From an uncultured Alphaproteobacteria bacterium (GTDB taxonomy: Bacteria; Pseudomonadota; Alphaproteobacteria; Rhizobiales; Aestuariivirgaceae), in assembly GCA_945957365.1 (NCBI GenBank), contig CAMFKI010000026.1:1-47513 (forward strand): DNA of 47,513 nt, given 5' to 3'. A program made the translations under genes and the position numbers. The notes beneath the pieces were generated by a model. The model saw only the letters and a program-made list of their open reading frames with translations. It searched no databases and was not told the origin of the DNA. Below are positions 28,404 to 36,274 of this stretch, one piece after another. Position 1 is the stretch's first letter. Each line of letters starts with the position of its first letter.

Positions 28404-31350
28404 TGAGGCGGGCTCCCTCTTTGTCGATGAAGTGGGGCGACACGATCTTCAGCCGCGCCTGTTCGTTCTTGAGCGGGAAGGCGGCGATGATCTCCTCCCC
28501 CTCGTGCTTGAGGCCGCCCTTGTAGAGGCCGAGGGCGATGAACTTGTTGAGCTCGGTCGACCACGTCACCGAGGTGATGTAGCCCCGCCCGTGGCCCTTG
28601 ATCTCGTCCGTCGCCGCGAACAGGATCGACCCGCCGCGCAGCTTCTTGTCGGGCTCCATCAGCTCGAGGCCGACGAGGCTCCAGCGCTCCGGGCTCTGGC
28701 AATCCTCGCGGAAGCGCAACGCCTTGCCGACATAGTCCTTTTCCTTGCCGGCCATCTTGCCGAGCCCGAGGTCGTCGAGCGTGTTGCGGTGGTCGAGTTC
28801 GAGGCCCGCCACATGGCCCTTCTCGATGCGCAGGCTCGCCAGCGCCTCGAGGCCATAGGGCTTGATGCCGGTCGAGGCCGCGGCCTTGAGGATATGCTCC
28901 CACAGGCTGATCGCATAATCCGCTGCGACATGGACCTCATAGGCGAGCTCGCCCGAGAAGGACATGCGCAGCAGGCGCACGGTCACGCCGTCGAACGGGA
29001 TGTCCTTGCAGCCCATGTAGGGCAGGCCTTCGTTGGAGGCGTCTGCGTCGGGGAAGGCCAGCTGCAGCGCCTCGCGTGCCTTGGGGCCCGACACCGCCAT
29101 GCCCGCCCACTCGTCGGTGAGGGACGCGACCTGCACGTTCAGTTCCGGCCACTGCATCTGGAGCAAATATTCGAGCCACGACATCACCTCGCCGGCCTGC
29201 GCCGTGGTGGTGGTCATGTAGAACTGGTTGTCGGTGATGCGTGCCGTGGTGCCGTCGTCCAGCACGATGCCGTCGTCGTTCAGCATCACGCCATAGCGCA
29301 CCTTGCCGACGGGCAGCTTGGCGAAGCCGTTGACATAGACGCGGTTCAGGAACTCCGCCGCATCCGGCCCCTGGATGTCGATCTTGCCCAGCGTCGAGAC
29401 GTCAGCGAGGCCAACGCCGCGGCGCACGAGCTCCATCTCCTTCACATAGGCCGTCTCGGGCGAATTGCCGGCCCAGGCGTAATACCAGGCGCGCTTCCAC
29501 AGCCCTGCGTCGATGAAAGTGGCGCCGTTCTTCACGTGCCAGTCATGCAGCGGCGAACGCCGCACCGGGCGGAAATGCGAGCCGACCGTGCGGCCCGCGA
29601 TGGCGCCCATGGTGAGCGGCGCGTAAGGCGGACGGAACGTCGTGGTGCCCGCCTCCGGGATGGTGATGCCGCGATATTCCGCCATCAGGGCGAGGGCGTT
29701 GATGTTCGAGGTCTTGCCCTGGTCGGTGCCCATGCCAAGCGTCGTATAACGCTTCAGGTGCTCGACCGAGCGATAGCCTTCCTGGTGCGCGATCTTCACG
29801 TCCTTGATGGTCACGTCGTTCTGGAAGTCGACGAAGGCCTTGCCCTTCGCCCCCTGCGGCGGCGACCAGCTGGGCAGGATCGCATAGCTGCGGTCGGTGG
29901 CATGTTCCGGCGCATAGACCGGCCGCGTCTTGCCGAAGCCCGCGTGAGATGCGGCGGAGGCACCCGCATTGCTGCCCTCGGCGATGGCGGCGGAAAGCCC
30001 GTAGCGTCCCATCATCGCGCCCGCGCCGAAATGCGAGGCCGGGAAGCCACCGGGCACGAAGCCCGCGGCCGTCTCGTCATATTTCGGCTTGATGCCACCA
30101 TGCGAGGAGAGGTGCACGACGGGCGACCAGCCGCCGGCCATGCCCACGGCATCGCACTCGATGGTCACGGCATGGGCACCGCCCAGCTTCACGCGCGTCA
30201 CACCCTTGGAGCCTTCGACATCGAAGATGCCGCTGCCCGGGAAGATGGCGATGCCGCGCGCCCCGGCACGCGACAGGAGGTCGGCCGACACGGCGGTTCG
30301 ATGGTCCGCCACGGTGATGGCAATCCCCGCCGCCGCGAGGTCGAGTGCGGCGTCATAGGCCGTGTCGTTGTTGGTGACGATCACCGCGCGCTTGTCCGGC
30401 GCCACCGCGAAGCGGTTCACGTAGCTGCGCAGCGCCGATGCGAGCATCACGCCCGGGCGGTCATTGTTGGAGAAGACCAGCGGCCGCTCGATGGCGCCCG
30501 TCGCCATGACGATGGTCTTGGCGCGGAGCTGGGTGAGCACCATGCGCGGCTGGCCCTTGGCCGGATCGGGATGCAGGCGGCTGCGGTTCTCGACCAGCAC
30601 GGCGAGATTGCCGTCATAGAGGCCCTGCACCGTGGTGCGGGTGAAAGCATCGACATTCGGCAGGCTCTGCAGTTCCTCGACGCAAGAGACGCGCCAGGCT
30701 TCCTGCTCGGCATCATTGCCGGAGAGCAGCGAGCCACCGAAATCGCTGTCCTGCTCGGCCAGCACCACGCGGGCGCCGCTGCGGCCCGCCGTCAGCGCGG
30801 CGGCAAGGCCGGCGGGGCCGGAGCCGATGACCAGCACGTCGCAGAAGGCGAAGCGCATGTCGTAGCGATCGGGGTCGGGAAGATCGGTCGCCTTGCCCAG
30901 CCCCGCCGCCTTGCGGATGAAGGGCTCGTAGAACATCCAGGAGCCCTTCGAGGGGCCCATGAAGGTCTTGTAGTAGAAGCCCGACTGGAACAGCGGCGAC
31001 AAGAGCGAATTCACCGCCATCAGATCGAAGTTGGGGGAAGGCCAGGCATTCTGCGTCTTCGCGACGAGGCCGTCCGTCATCTCCACCATGGTGGCGGCGA
31101 CATTGGGCTCGTTCCTCGCACCCTCGCCGATGGTAAAGAGCCCATTCGGCTCCTCGATCCCCGCCGCCACGAGCCCGCGCGGGCGGTGATACTTGAAGCT
31201 GCGGCCGATCAGCACCTTGTTGTTGGCGAGCAGCGCGGAGGCCAGCGTGTCGCCGGTGAAGCCCGGCAGCGGCTTGCCGTCGAAGCGCGCGGTGACGGGC
31301 TGGTTGCGCGCGATGCGGCCGCCGGTCGAAAGCCTGCGGAAGCTGGTCAT
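28396..31350 (-). CDS. soxA: Sarcosine oxidase, alpha subunit
   Basis: This 984-residue subunit has an N-terminal 2Fe-2S-ferredoxin-like fold without evident cluster Cys (RFDGKPLPGFTGDTLASALL), an NAD-binding flavoprotein core with VIGSGPAGLAAALTAG, and a C-terminal GcvT-like folate domain. The GcvT part shows FSGELAYEVHVAADY and GYITSVTWSTELNKFIALGL. In the enzyme it binds NAD+ and tetrahydrofolate and captures the formaldehyde made by SoxB. The ATG at 31350 overlaps the soxD stop (ATGA); an upstream in-frame start at 31413 would run back into soxD and lacks homology. The length is normal for the family. Confidence 0.96.
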   Translation of the reverse strand: MTSFRRLSTGGRIARNQPVTARFDGKPLPGFTGDTLASALLANNKVLIGRSFKYHRPRGLVAAGIEEPNGLFTIGEGARNEPNVAATMVEMTDGLVAKTQNAWPSPNFDLMAVNSLLSPLFQSGFYYKTFMGPSKGSWMFYEPFIRKAAGLGKATDLPDPDRYDMRFAFCDVLVIGSGPAGLAAALTAGRSGARVVLAEQDSDFGGSLLSGNDAEQEAWRVSCVEELQSLPNVDAFTRTTVQGLYDGNLAVLVENRSRLHPDPAKGQPRMVLTQLRAKTIVMATGAIERPLVFSNNDRPGVMLASALRSYVNRFAVAPDKRAVIVTNNDTAYDAALDLAAAGIAITVADHRTAVSADLLSRAGARGIAIFPGSGIFDVEGSKGVTRVKLGGAHAVTIECDAVGMAGGWSPVVHLSSHGGIKPKYDETAAGFVPGGFPASHFGAGAMMGRYGLSAAIAEGSNAGASAASHAGFGKTRPVYAPEHATDRSYAILPSWSPPQGAKGKAFVDFQNDVTIKDVKIAHQEGYRSVEHLKRYTTLGMGTDQGKTSNINALALMAEYRGITIPEAGTTTFRPPYAPLTMGAIAGRTVGSHFRPVRRSPLHDWHVKNGATFIDAGLWKRAWYYAWAGNSPETAYVKEMELVRRGVGLADVSTLGKIDIQGPDAAEFLNRVYVNGFAKLPVGKVRYGVMLNDDGIVLDDGTTARITDNQFYMTTTTAQAGEVMSWLEYLLQMQWPELNVQVASLTDEWAGMAVSGPKAREALQLAFPDADASNEGLPYMGCKDIPFDGVTVRLLRMSFSGELAYEVHVAADYAISLWEHILKAAASTGIKPYGLEALASLRIEKGHVAGLELDHRNTLDDLGLGKMAGKEKDYVGKALRFREDCQSPERWSLVGLELMEPDKKLRGGSILFAATDEIKGHGRGYITSVTWSTELNKFIALGLYKGGLKHEGEEIIAAFPLKNEQARLKIVSPHFIDKEGARLNA

Positions 31351-31592
31351 GACACCACCCCGCCGATCTCGTTCGTCGCGGTGTTGCGCGCCAGCCTGAA
31401 CCAGCGGCGGCAACCCAGCACATGCTGCCAGTATTCCGTATGCGGACCTTTCGGGTTCTCGAACACGAAGACATAGTCATGCCAGGCTTTGAGGTCGCCG
31501 GTCCCATGGGCCGGGCGCTGCTTCGAGGCATCGCCGCCATAGCGGAATTCGGAGACATCGCGGTCGCCGCAATGCGGGCACGGGATCATCAT
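31347..31592 (-). CDS. soxD: Sarcosine oxidase, delta subunit
   Basis: This 81-residue zinc-binding subunit has C5 and C8 (IPCPHCGDRD) and H57 and C61 (WQHVLGCRRWF), whose spacing matches the Cys-Cys-His-Cys zinc site of known SoxD proteins. FRYGGDASKQRP is another family marker. The first ATG at 31592 overlaps the soxB stop as ATGA, and the gene overlaps the soxA start in the same way, so translation is coupled along B-D-A. A second ATG follows at once. Confidence 0.95.
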   Translation of the reverse strand: MMIPCPHCGDRDVSEFRYGGDASKQRPAHGTGDLKAWHDYVFVFENPKGPHTEYWQHVLGCRRWFRLARNTATNEIGGVVS

Positions 31593-32848
31593 TGCTTGTA
31601 GGTCCAGTTGCCGAGGCCGAATTCGTCGAGCTCCCTGCCCTTCTCGAAACGGTCGAGGGCGAAGTCGCGGACGAGTTCGTGTTCCTGGTCGTGGGCGATG
31701 GTGTGGGCGAATGTCCAGCCGGAGGCGGGCGTGGCCTTGAAGCCCTGGTAGCACCAGCCGCCATTGAGGTAGAGGTCGCGGGTGGGTGTCTTGCAGATGA
31801 AGGGGCTGCCGTCCGGCGTCATGTCCTGGATGCCGCCCCAGTGCCGGAGCATGCGCAGGCGCGAGATGAAGGGCATCAGCGAGACGGCGCATTCCGCCAC
31901 GGTCTGGATGCGGTTGAACTGGCCGCGCTGGGTATAGGTGTTGAAGCCGTCGATATGGCCGCCGAACACGAGGCCGCCCTTGTCCGACTGCGAGAGATAG
32001 AAGAGCTCCGCACCCCACGATATGACGTTGTCGACGATGGGCTTGATCGGCTCGGTCACGAAGGCCTGCAGGATGTGGCTTTCGACGGGGAGCTTCATGC
32101 CCGCCAACCTCGCCACATGCGAGGTATGGCCCGCCACCGCGATGCCCACCCGGCCGGCATTGATGCGGCCGCGCGAGGTTTCCACGCCGGAGCACTTGCC
32201 GTTCTCGATGACGAAGCCCGTCACCTCGCAGTTCTCGATGATGTGGACGCCCAGCGCGGAGGCCGCGCGGGCATAGCCCCAGGCCACCGCATCGTGGCGC
32301 ACCGTGCCGGCGCGCGGCTGCATGATGGCGCCGTAAATGGGCCAGCGCGCATCCTTGGACCAGTCGAGATAGGGCAGCAGCTTCCTGACTTCGCCCGCGT
32401 CCAGCAGCTCGGCGTCGATGCCGTTGAGCCGCATGGTGTTGCCGCGCCGGGCAAACACGTCCATCTGCACCGGGTTCACGGCGAGCACGATCTGGCCGCG
32501 CTGGGAGACCATGCAGTTGAAGTTGAGGTCGTGGGAGAGGCCCTCCCACAGCTTCAGCGAATGCTCGAAGAAGGCGGTGTTGCCGCCGATCATGTAGTTG
32601 GACCGGATCAGCGTGGTGTTGCGGCCCACATTGCCCGAGCCGATATAGCTCTTCTCGATCACCGCGACATTGGTGATGCCGTGGTTCTTGGCGAGGTAAT
32701 AGGCGGTGGCAAGCCCATGGCCGCCGCCGCCGACGATCACCACGTCATAGGAGGATTTGGGCTCGGGTGACTCCCAGGCCTTCGGCCAGGGCATATCCGG
32801 GTCGAGGGCGTGGCGCGCAAGGGCGAGGGCTGAATAATGCTTGGACAC
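31589..32848 (-). CDS. soxB: Sarcosine oxidase, beta subunit
   Basis: This 419-residue flavoprotein is the subunit that oxidises sarcosine. It has the Rossmann motif VVIVGGGGHGLATAYYL (residues 36-52), GNVGRNTTLIRSNY, and RHDAVAWGYARAA, where H185 aligns with the His that covalently holds FMN in known enzymes. It is the first gene of the sox set and starts 49 bases after the MFS gene stop, a gap too short for a clear separate promoter, so it may be read from the M55-MFS promoter. Confidence 0.95.
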   Translation of the reverse strand: MSKHYSALALARHALDPDMPWPKAWESPEPKSSYDVVIVGGGGHGLATAYYLAKNHGITNVAVIEKSYIGSGNVGRNTTLIRSNYMIGGNTAFFEHSLKLWEGLSHDLNFNCMVSQRGQIVLAVNPVQMDVFARRGNTMRLNGIDAELLDAGEVRKLLPYLDWSKDARWPIYGAIMQPRAGTVRHDAVAWGYARAASALGVHIIENCEVTGFVIENGKCSGVETSRGRINAGRVGIAVAGHTSHVARLAGMKLPVESHILQAFVTEPIKPIVDNVISWGAELFYLSQSDKGGLVFGGHIDGFNTYTQRGQFNRIQTVAECAVSLMPFISRLRMLRHWGGIQDMTPDGSPFICKTPTRDLYLNGGWCYQGFKATPASGWTFAHTIAHDQEHELVRDFALDRFEKGRELDEFGLGNWTYKQ

Positions 32849-32897
32849 GGGGGCGTTGGTATCAGACTTGGGCGCCCCCCGGCAAGGTGCAGAAAGC

Positions 32898-34094
32898 TCA
32901 CCTCCGGTGGCGTTCGGCCCATTCCGTGACGGCGAATGTGACGAGCCCCAGCCCGGCGAAACCGCCGACCAGCGGGATCACCGTGCCATTGTATAGCTGG
33001 CCGATATAGCCCCCGGTCACGATGGCGATCAGGGACGACAGCGAGCCGATGATCGCCGCCGCCATGCCGGCGATCCGCCCCATCGGCTCCATGGCAATAG
33101 CGTTGAAATTGCCGAACAGCAGGCCGGAGCAGAAGAAGCTCAGAAACAGGTAGCCCGCGATGAACCACAAGGGCGGCAGGCCCTGTGTCAGCAGGCTGAC
33201 CACGAGCGCAACCGCCGCCAGCGCCAGGAAGCCGCGGAGCGCATATTTCGACAGCCGCCGCATCCCCAACCGCATGACGAGGCGCGCATTGACCATCATG
33301 GCGATGGCCATGCCGCCGGCGAAGAAGGCGAACCACAGGGCGAAATAGGCGCCCTGCCCGTAAAGCTCGGCAAAGACCTGCTGCGAGGTGCCGAGATAGA
33401 CGATGAAGGCGCCGAAGATGGTGCCCGCACCCACCGTGTAGCCCATGGCGATCGGGTTCCTCAGCACCTGCCCCGCCGCCGAGATGAGCGAGGTGACGGC
33501 CAGCGGCGTGCGCTTTTCCCTGGGCAGCGTCTCGTCCTGGCGGAACCACATCCACAGCCCCGCAACGACGCCGACCACGAGAAAACCCACGAAGATGAAG
33601 CGCCAGTCGGCAAACAGCAGCACCAGCGTGCCGATGGAGGGTGCGAGCATCGGCACCAGCATGAACACCATCATCACGAAGGACATGACGCGCGCCATGG
33701 CCGCCCCGGCCTGCCCGTCGCGCACCATGGCGATCGACACGATGCGTGGCGCCGAGGCGCCGAAGCCCTGGACCACCCGGCCGATCAGGATCATCGGGAA
33801 ATTGACCGAAAACAGGCAGATGAGCGAGCCCAACGCATAGAAAGTGAGGCCGATGACGATGGTGGGCTTGCGGCCCAGCGCGTCCGACCACGGGCCATAG
33901 ATCAGCGTCCCCAGCGTCAGCCCGCCGAAGAAGGTGGTGATGATGAACTGCCGGCTGTTGGGGTCGGCCGCACCCAGCTCATGCGCGATGGTACCGATCG
34001 CCGGCAGCATGGTGTCGATCGACATCGCCACCATGGCGTTGAGCAGCGCCACCAGCAGGATGAACTCGACGGAAAGTCGTCCGGTCTCGCGCAT
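32898..34094 (-). CDS. MFS transporter, Bcr/CflA drug-resistance family
   Basis: This 398-residue inner-membrane protein has about 12 hydrophobic segments. The loop GPWSDALGRKPTIVIGLTFY is the MFS motif A, and the N-terminus LVALLNAMVAMSIDTMLPAI is typical of Bcr/CflA exporters (bicyclomycin and dipeptide or cysteine efflux). The ATG at 34094 shares one base with the stop of the M55 peptidase gene (TGATG), so they are coupled. Between an aminopeptidase and sarcosine oxidase it may move a small peptide or amino acid rather than a drug. Confidence 0.9.
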   Translation of the reverse strand: MRETGRLSVEFILLVALLNAMVAMSIDTMLPAIGTIAHELGAADPNSRQFIITTFFGGLTLGTLIYGPWSDALGRKPTIVIGLTFYALGSLICLFSVNFPMILIGRVVQGFGASAPRIVSIAMVRDGQAGAAMARVMSFVMMVFMLVPMLAPSIGTLVLLFADWRFIFVGFLVVGVVAGLWMWFRQDETLPREKRTPLAVTSLISAAGQVLRNPIAMGYTVGAGTIFGAFIVYLGTSQQVFAELYGQGAYFALWFAFFAGGMAIAMMVNARLVMRLGMRRLSKYALRGFLALAAVALVVSLLTQGLPPLWFIAGYLFLSFFCSGLLFGNFNAIAMEPMGRIAGMAAAIIGSLSSLIAIVTGGYIGQLYNGTVIPLVGGFAGLGLVTFAVTEWAERHRR

Positions 34095-34891
34095 CAGGTC
34101 ACGTAGTTGAGCATGCGCAGCACGTCGAAATAATGGTTGGTCTCGAAGCGGACAGTTCGATTGCCCACATGTTCCATGCCCGGATACCACTGGTGGCGCG
34201 CCGCCAGAACCGGATTCGAATAGGTGATTTCGACGATGACATGCTCCGGCACCGCGAGGAGCGAGGCCTTGAGGTCGCCGCGCAGCGAGGCTGCGGCACC
34301 CTCGCGGATCGCCTTCACGGCGGCGGCGGGCGTCATCGAAATGGTCGACTGGCCGCGCCCTTCCTTCACCGCGCAGCGCGCGACACTGGGGTTCACCTCT
34401 TCGATCTCCTCCATCAAGCCCCTGTCGCCGCTCACGAAGACCGTCGGCACGCCGAGCATGGAAGAGGCCAGGGCATGGATCAGGTATTCCGAGGCGCGGC
34501 GGCCGTTGATGCGGATCTCGGCGGGATCGAGCGACAGGGTGTGGGCGAGGCTGTTCGCCTCAGAGCCGGCGGCGGCGTGATAGCCGATCATCATCACCGC
34601 ATCGAAGGTCTCGTCGAGGTCCTGCACCATGCACAGCGGGTGGCCCTGCCACGAGCGGATCAGCCGGACGTCGGAGGGCAGCATCGAGGCGATGATGTTG
34701 CGCCCCGAACTGTGTGCGTCCTTCACCAGGATCTCCGTGGCGCCGGCGATCTGCGCGCCCTCGATGGCGGCAACCGCCTCCCTTGTCATCTGCTCGCGGA
34801 ATTCCTGCCAGTCGGGATTGTTCTTCTTGGCCTCGTCCCAATGGGTGATGCCGGCGCAGCCTTCGATGTCGACGCTGATATAGACCTTCAC
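34094..34891 (-). CDS. M55 family D-aminopeptidase (DppA-like)
   Basis: This 265-residue zinc peptidase is related to Bacillus DppA, which removes N-terminal D-amino acids from peptides. With the GTG at 34891 as start, the ligands D8 and E10 (ISVDIEG) and H60 (VKDAHSSGRN) fall at the exact DppA positions; H105 (IGYHAAAG) and E135 (RRASEYL) are the other expected ones. GGGGGG lies about 9 bases before this GTG; the ATG at 34921 would add ten unconserved residues. It heads the M55-MFS-sox run and is divergent from the P450, 75 bases apart. Rhizobial homologues are often near peptide transporters; none is seen here. Confidence 0.9.
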   Translation of the reverse strand: MKVYISVDIEGCAGITHWDEAKKNNPDWQEFREQMTREAVAAIEGAQIAGATEILVKDAHSSGRNIIASMLPSDVRLIRSWQGHPLCMVQDLDETFDAVMMIGYHAAAGSEANSLAHTLSLDPAEIRINGRRASEYLIHALASSMLGVPTVFVSGDRGLMEEIEEVNPSVARCAVKEGRGQSTISMTPAAAVKAIREGAAASLRGDLKASLLAVPEHVIVEITYSNPVLAARHQWYPGMEHVGNRTVRFETNHYFDVLRMLNYVT

Positions 34892-34966
34892 GCTCTTCCC
34901 CCCAGAGTTTCCACGCTTCATAGCCGGACTTGCCACAATAGGCGACTTCACAGGAAGATGGCAGCC

Positions 34967-36172
34967 ATGCGCATCGATAAACCTCGCCGTTCCGTCACCC
35001 TCGACCCCGTGGACCCGGCCTTCTACAACGATCCCTACCCCGCCTACCACGCGATCCGGGCGGAAACGCCGGTGTTCAGGTGGGAGCACTACGGCATCTG
35101 GTGCTTCGCCCGCTTCGAGGACGTGAACGCCCTGCTGCGCGACCGTCGCTTCGGGCGGCAGGTCCTCCACGTTGCCAGCCGCGACGAACTGGGCTGGCCG
35201 GAGACGCCCCCTCACCTCAAGCCCTTCTACGACTTCGAGTCGCATTCCCTGCTCGAGCTCGAGCCGCCGGTGCACACCAGGCTGCGGAGCCTCATCAACC
35301 GCTCCTTCCTGTCGCGCCAGGTGGAGCGGCTCAGGCCCGCCATCACCAGTCTCACCAATGGCTTGATCGACCGCTTTGAAGGCAAGGGCGAGGCGGAGCT
35401 GCTAAGCGACTTTGCCACGCCCATTCCGGTGATCGTCATCTGCGATCTGCTCGGCGTCCCCTCCGACATGGCCCAGCAGCTGCTCGCCTGGTCGCATGAC
35501 ATGGTGGCAATGTATCAGGCCCGCCGCGACCGCGCGATCGAGGACCGCGCCGTGAAGGCGACGGTCGCGTTTTCAGGCTTCATGCGCGACTACATCACGC
35601 AGCGCCGCAGGCAGCCCAAGGACGATCTCCTCTCCGAACTCATCAAGGCCGAGGAACAGGGCGCGAAGCTGACGGAGGACGAACTCGTCACCACCGCCAT
35701 CCTGCTGCTCAATGCCGGGCATGAGGCCACCGTCCATGCGCTCGGCAATGGCATCAAGTGCCTGCTCGAACAGGGCATCCGCGAGGGCATCGACGCGCCT
35801 TGTGTGGAGGAAGCGCTCAGATACGACCCTCCGCTGCATCTTTTCACCCGCTATGCGCTGGAAGACCTTGAATATGCAGGGATCAGGCTGAAGAAGGGCG
35901 AAAGCGTGGGCCTGATGCTGGGGGCCGCCAACCGCGACCCGGCGCGATTCCCCGATCCGGACCGGTTCATCCGCGACCGCGAACCCAATCCGCAGGTCGC
36001 CTTCGGCGCCGGCATCCATTTCTGCATCGGGGCACCGCTGGCGCGGCTGGAACTCCAGATCGCCCTGCCGCTGCTGTTCCAGCGGCTGCCCCGGCTGGCC
36101 CTGGCGAGCGAACCGCACTACCGCAATGCCTTTCATTTCCATGGGCTGGAGGCCCTGAACGTCACATTCTGA
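34967..36172 (+). CDS. Cytochrome P450
   Basis: This is a soluble bacterial-type P450 of 401 residues. The heme-binding loop FGAGIHFCIGAPLARLELQI carries the axial ligand C353. EEALRYDPP is the K-helix ExxR motif, and the I-helix reads LLNAGHEATVHALG. In the I-helix the residue directly after the acidic Glu is Ala rather than the usual Thr, with a Thr one place later. The ATG at 34967 is 9 bases after AGGAAG; the earlier ATG at 34958 is too close to it. Reductase and ferredoxin partners are not nearby. The substrate is unknown; the divergent M55/MFS/sox genes and the downstream MttB-like gene are the only hints. Confidence 0.94.
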   Translation: MRIDKPRRSVTLDPVDPAFYNDPYPAYHAIRAETPVFRWEHYGIWCFARFEDVNALLRDRRFGRQVLHVASRDELGWPETPPHLKPFYDFESHSLLELEPPVHTRLRSLINRSFLSRQVERLRPAITSLTNGLIDRFEGKGEAELLSDFATPIPVIVICDLLGVPSDMAQQLLAWSHDMVAMYQARRDRAIEDRAVKATVAFSGFMRDYITQRRRQPKDDLLSELIKAEEQGAKLTEDELVTTAILLLNAGHEATVHALGNGIKCLLEQGIREGIDAPCVEEALRYDPPLHLFTRYALEDLEYAGIRLKKGESVGLMLGAANRDPARFPDPDRFIRDREPNPQVAFGAGIHFCIGAPLARLELQIALPLLFQRLPRLALASEPHYRNAFHFHGLEALNVTF

Positions 36173-36274
36173 GGCGTCGTTTCCCGACCATCGCCTGACG
36201 TTTCCCTCCACGCCGCCGGGGCCAGTTGCGCGTAAACCACACCTCACGTGAAAACTTCTCAACAGGCTTTTGAC

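Noticed and set aside
34133..34966. In-frame 278-codon extension upstream of the P450
   Set aside because: It runs antisense through the M55 peptidase gene, whose zinc ligands are intact, and the P450 has its own ribosome binding site just before 34967.
36245..36250. CACGTG hexamer upstream of the MttB-like gene
   Set aside because: A single hexamer of this kind is expected by chance in a window this size, and no bacterial regulator is implied.
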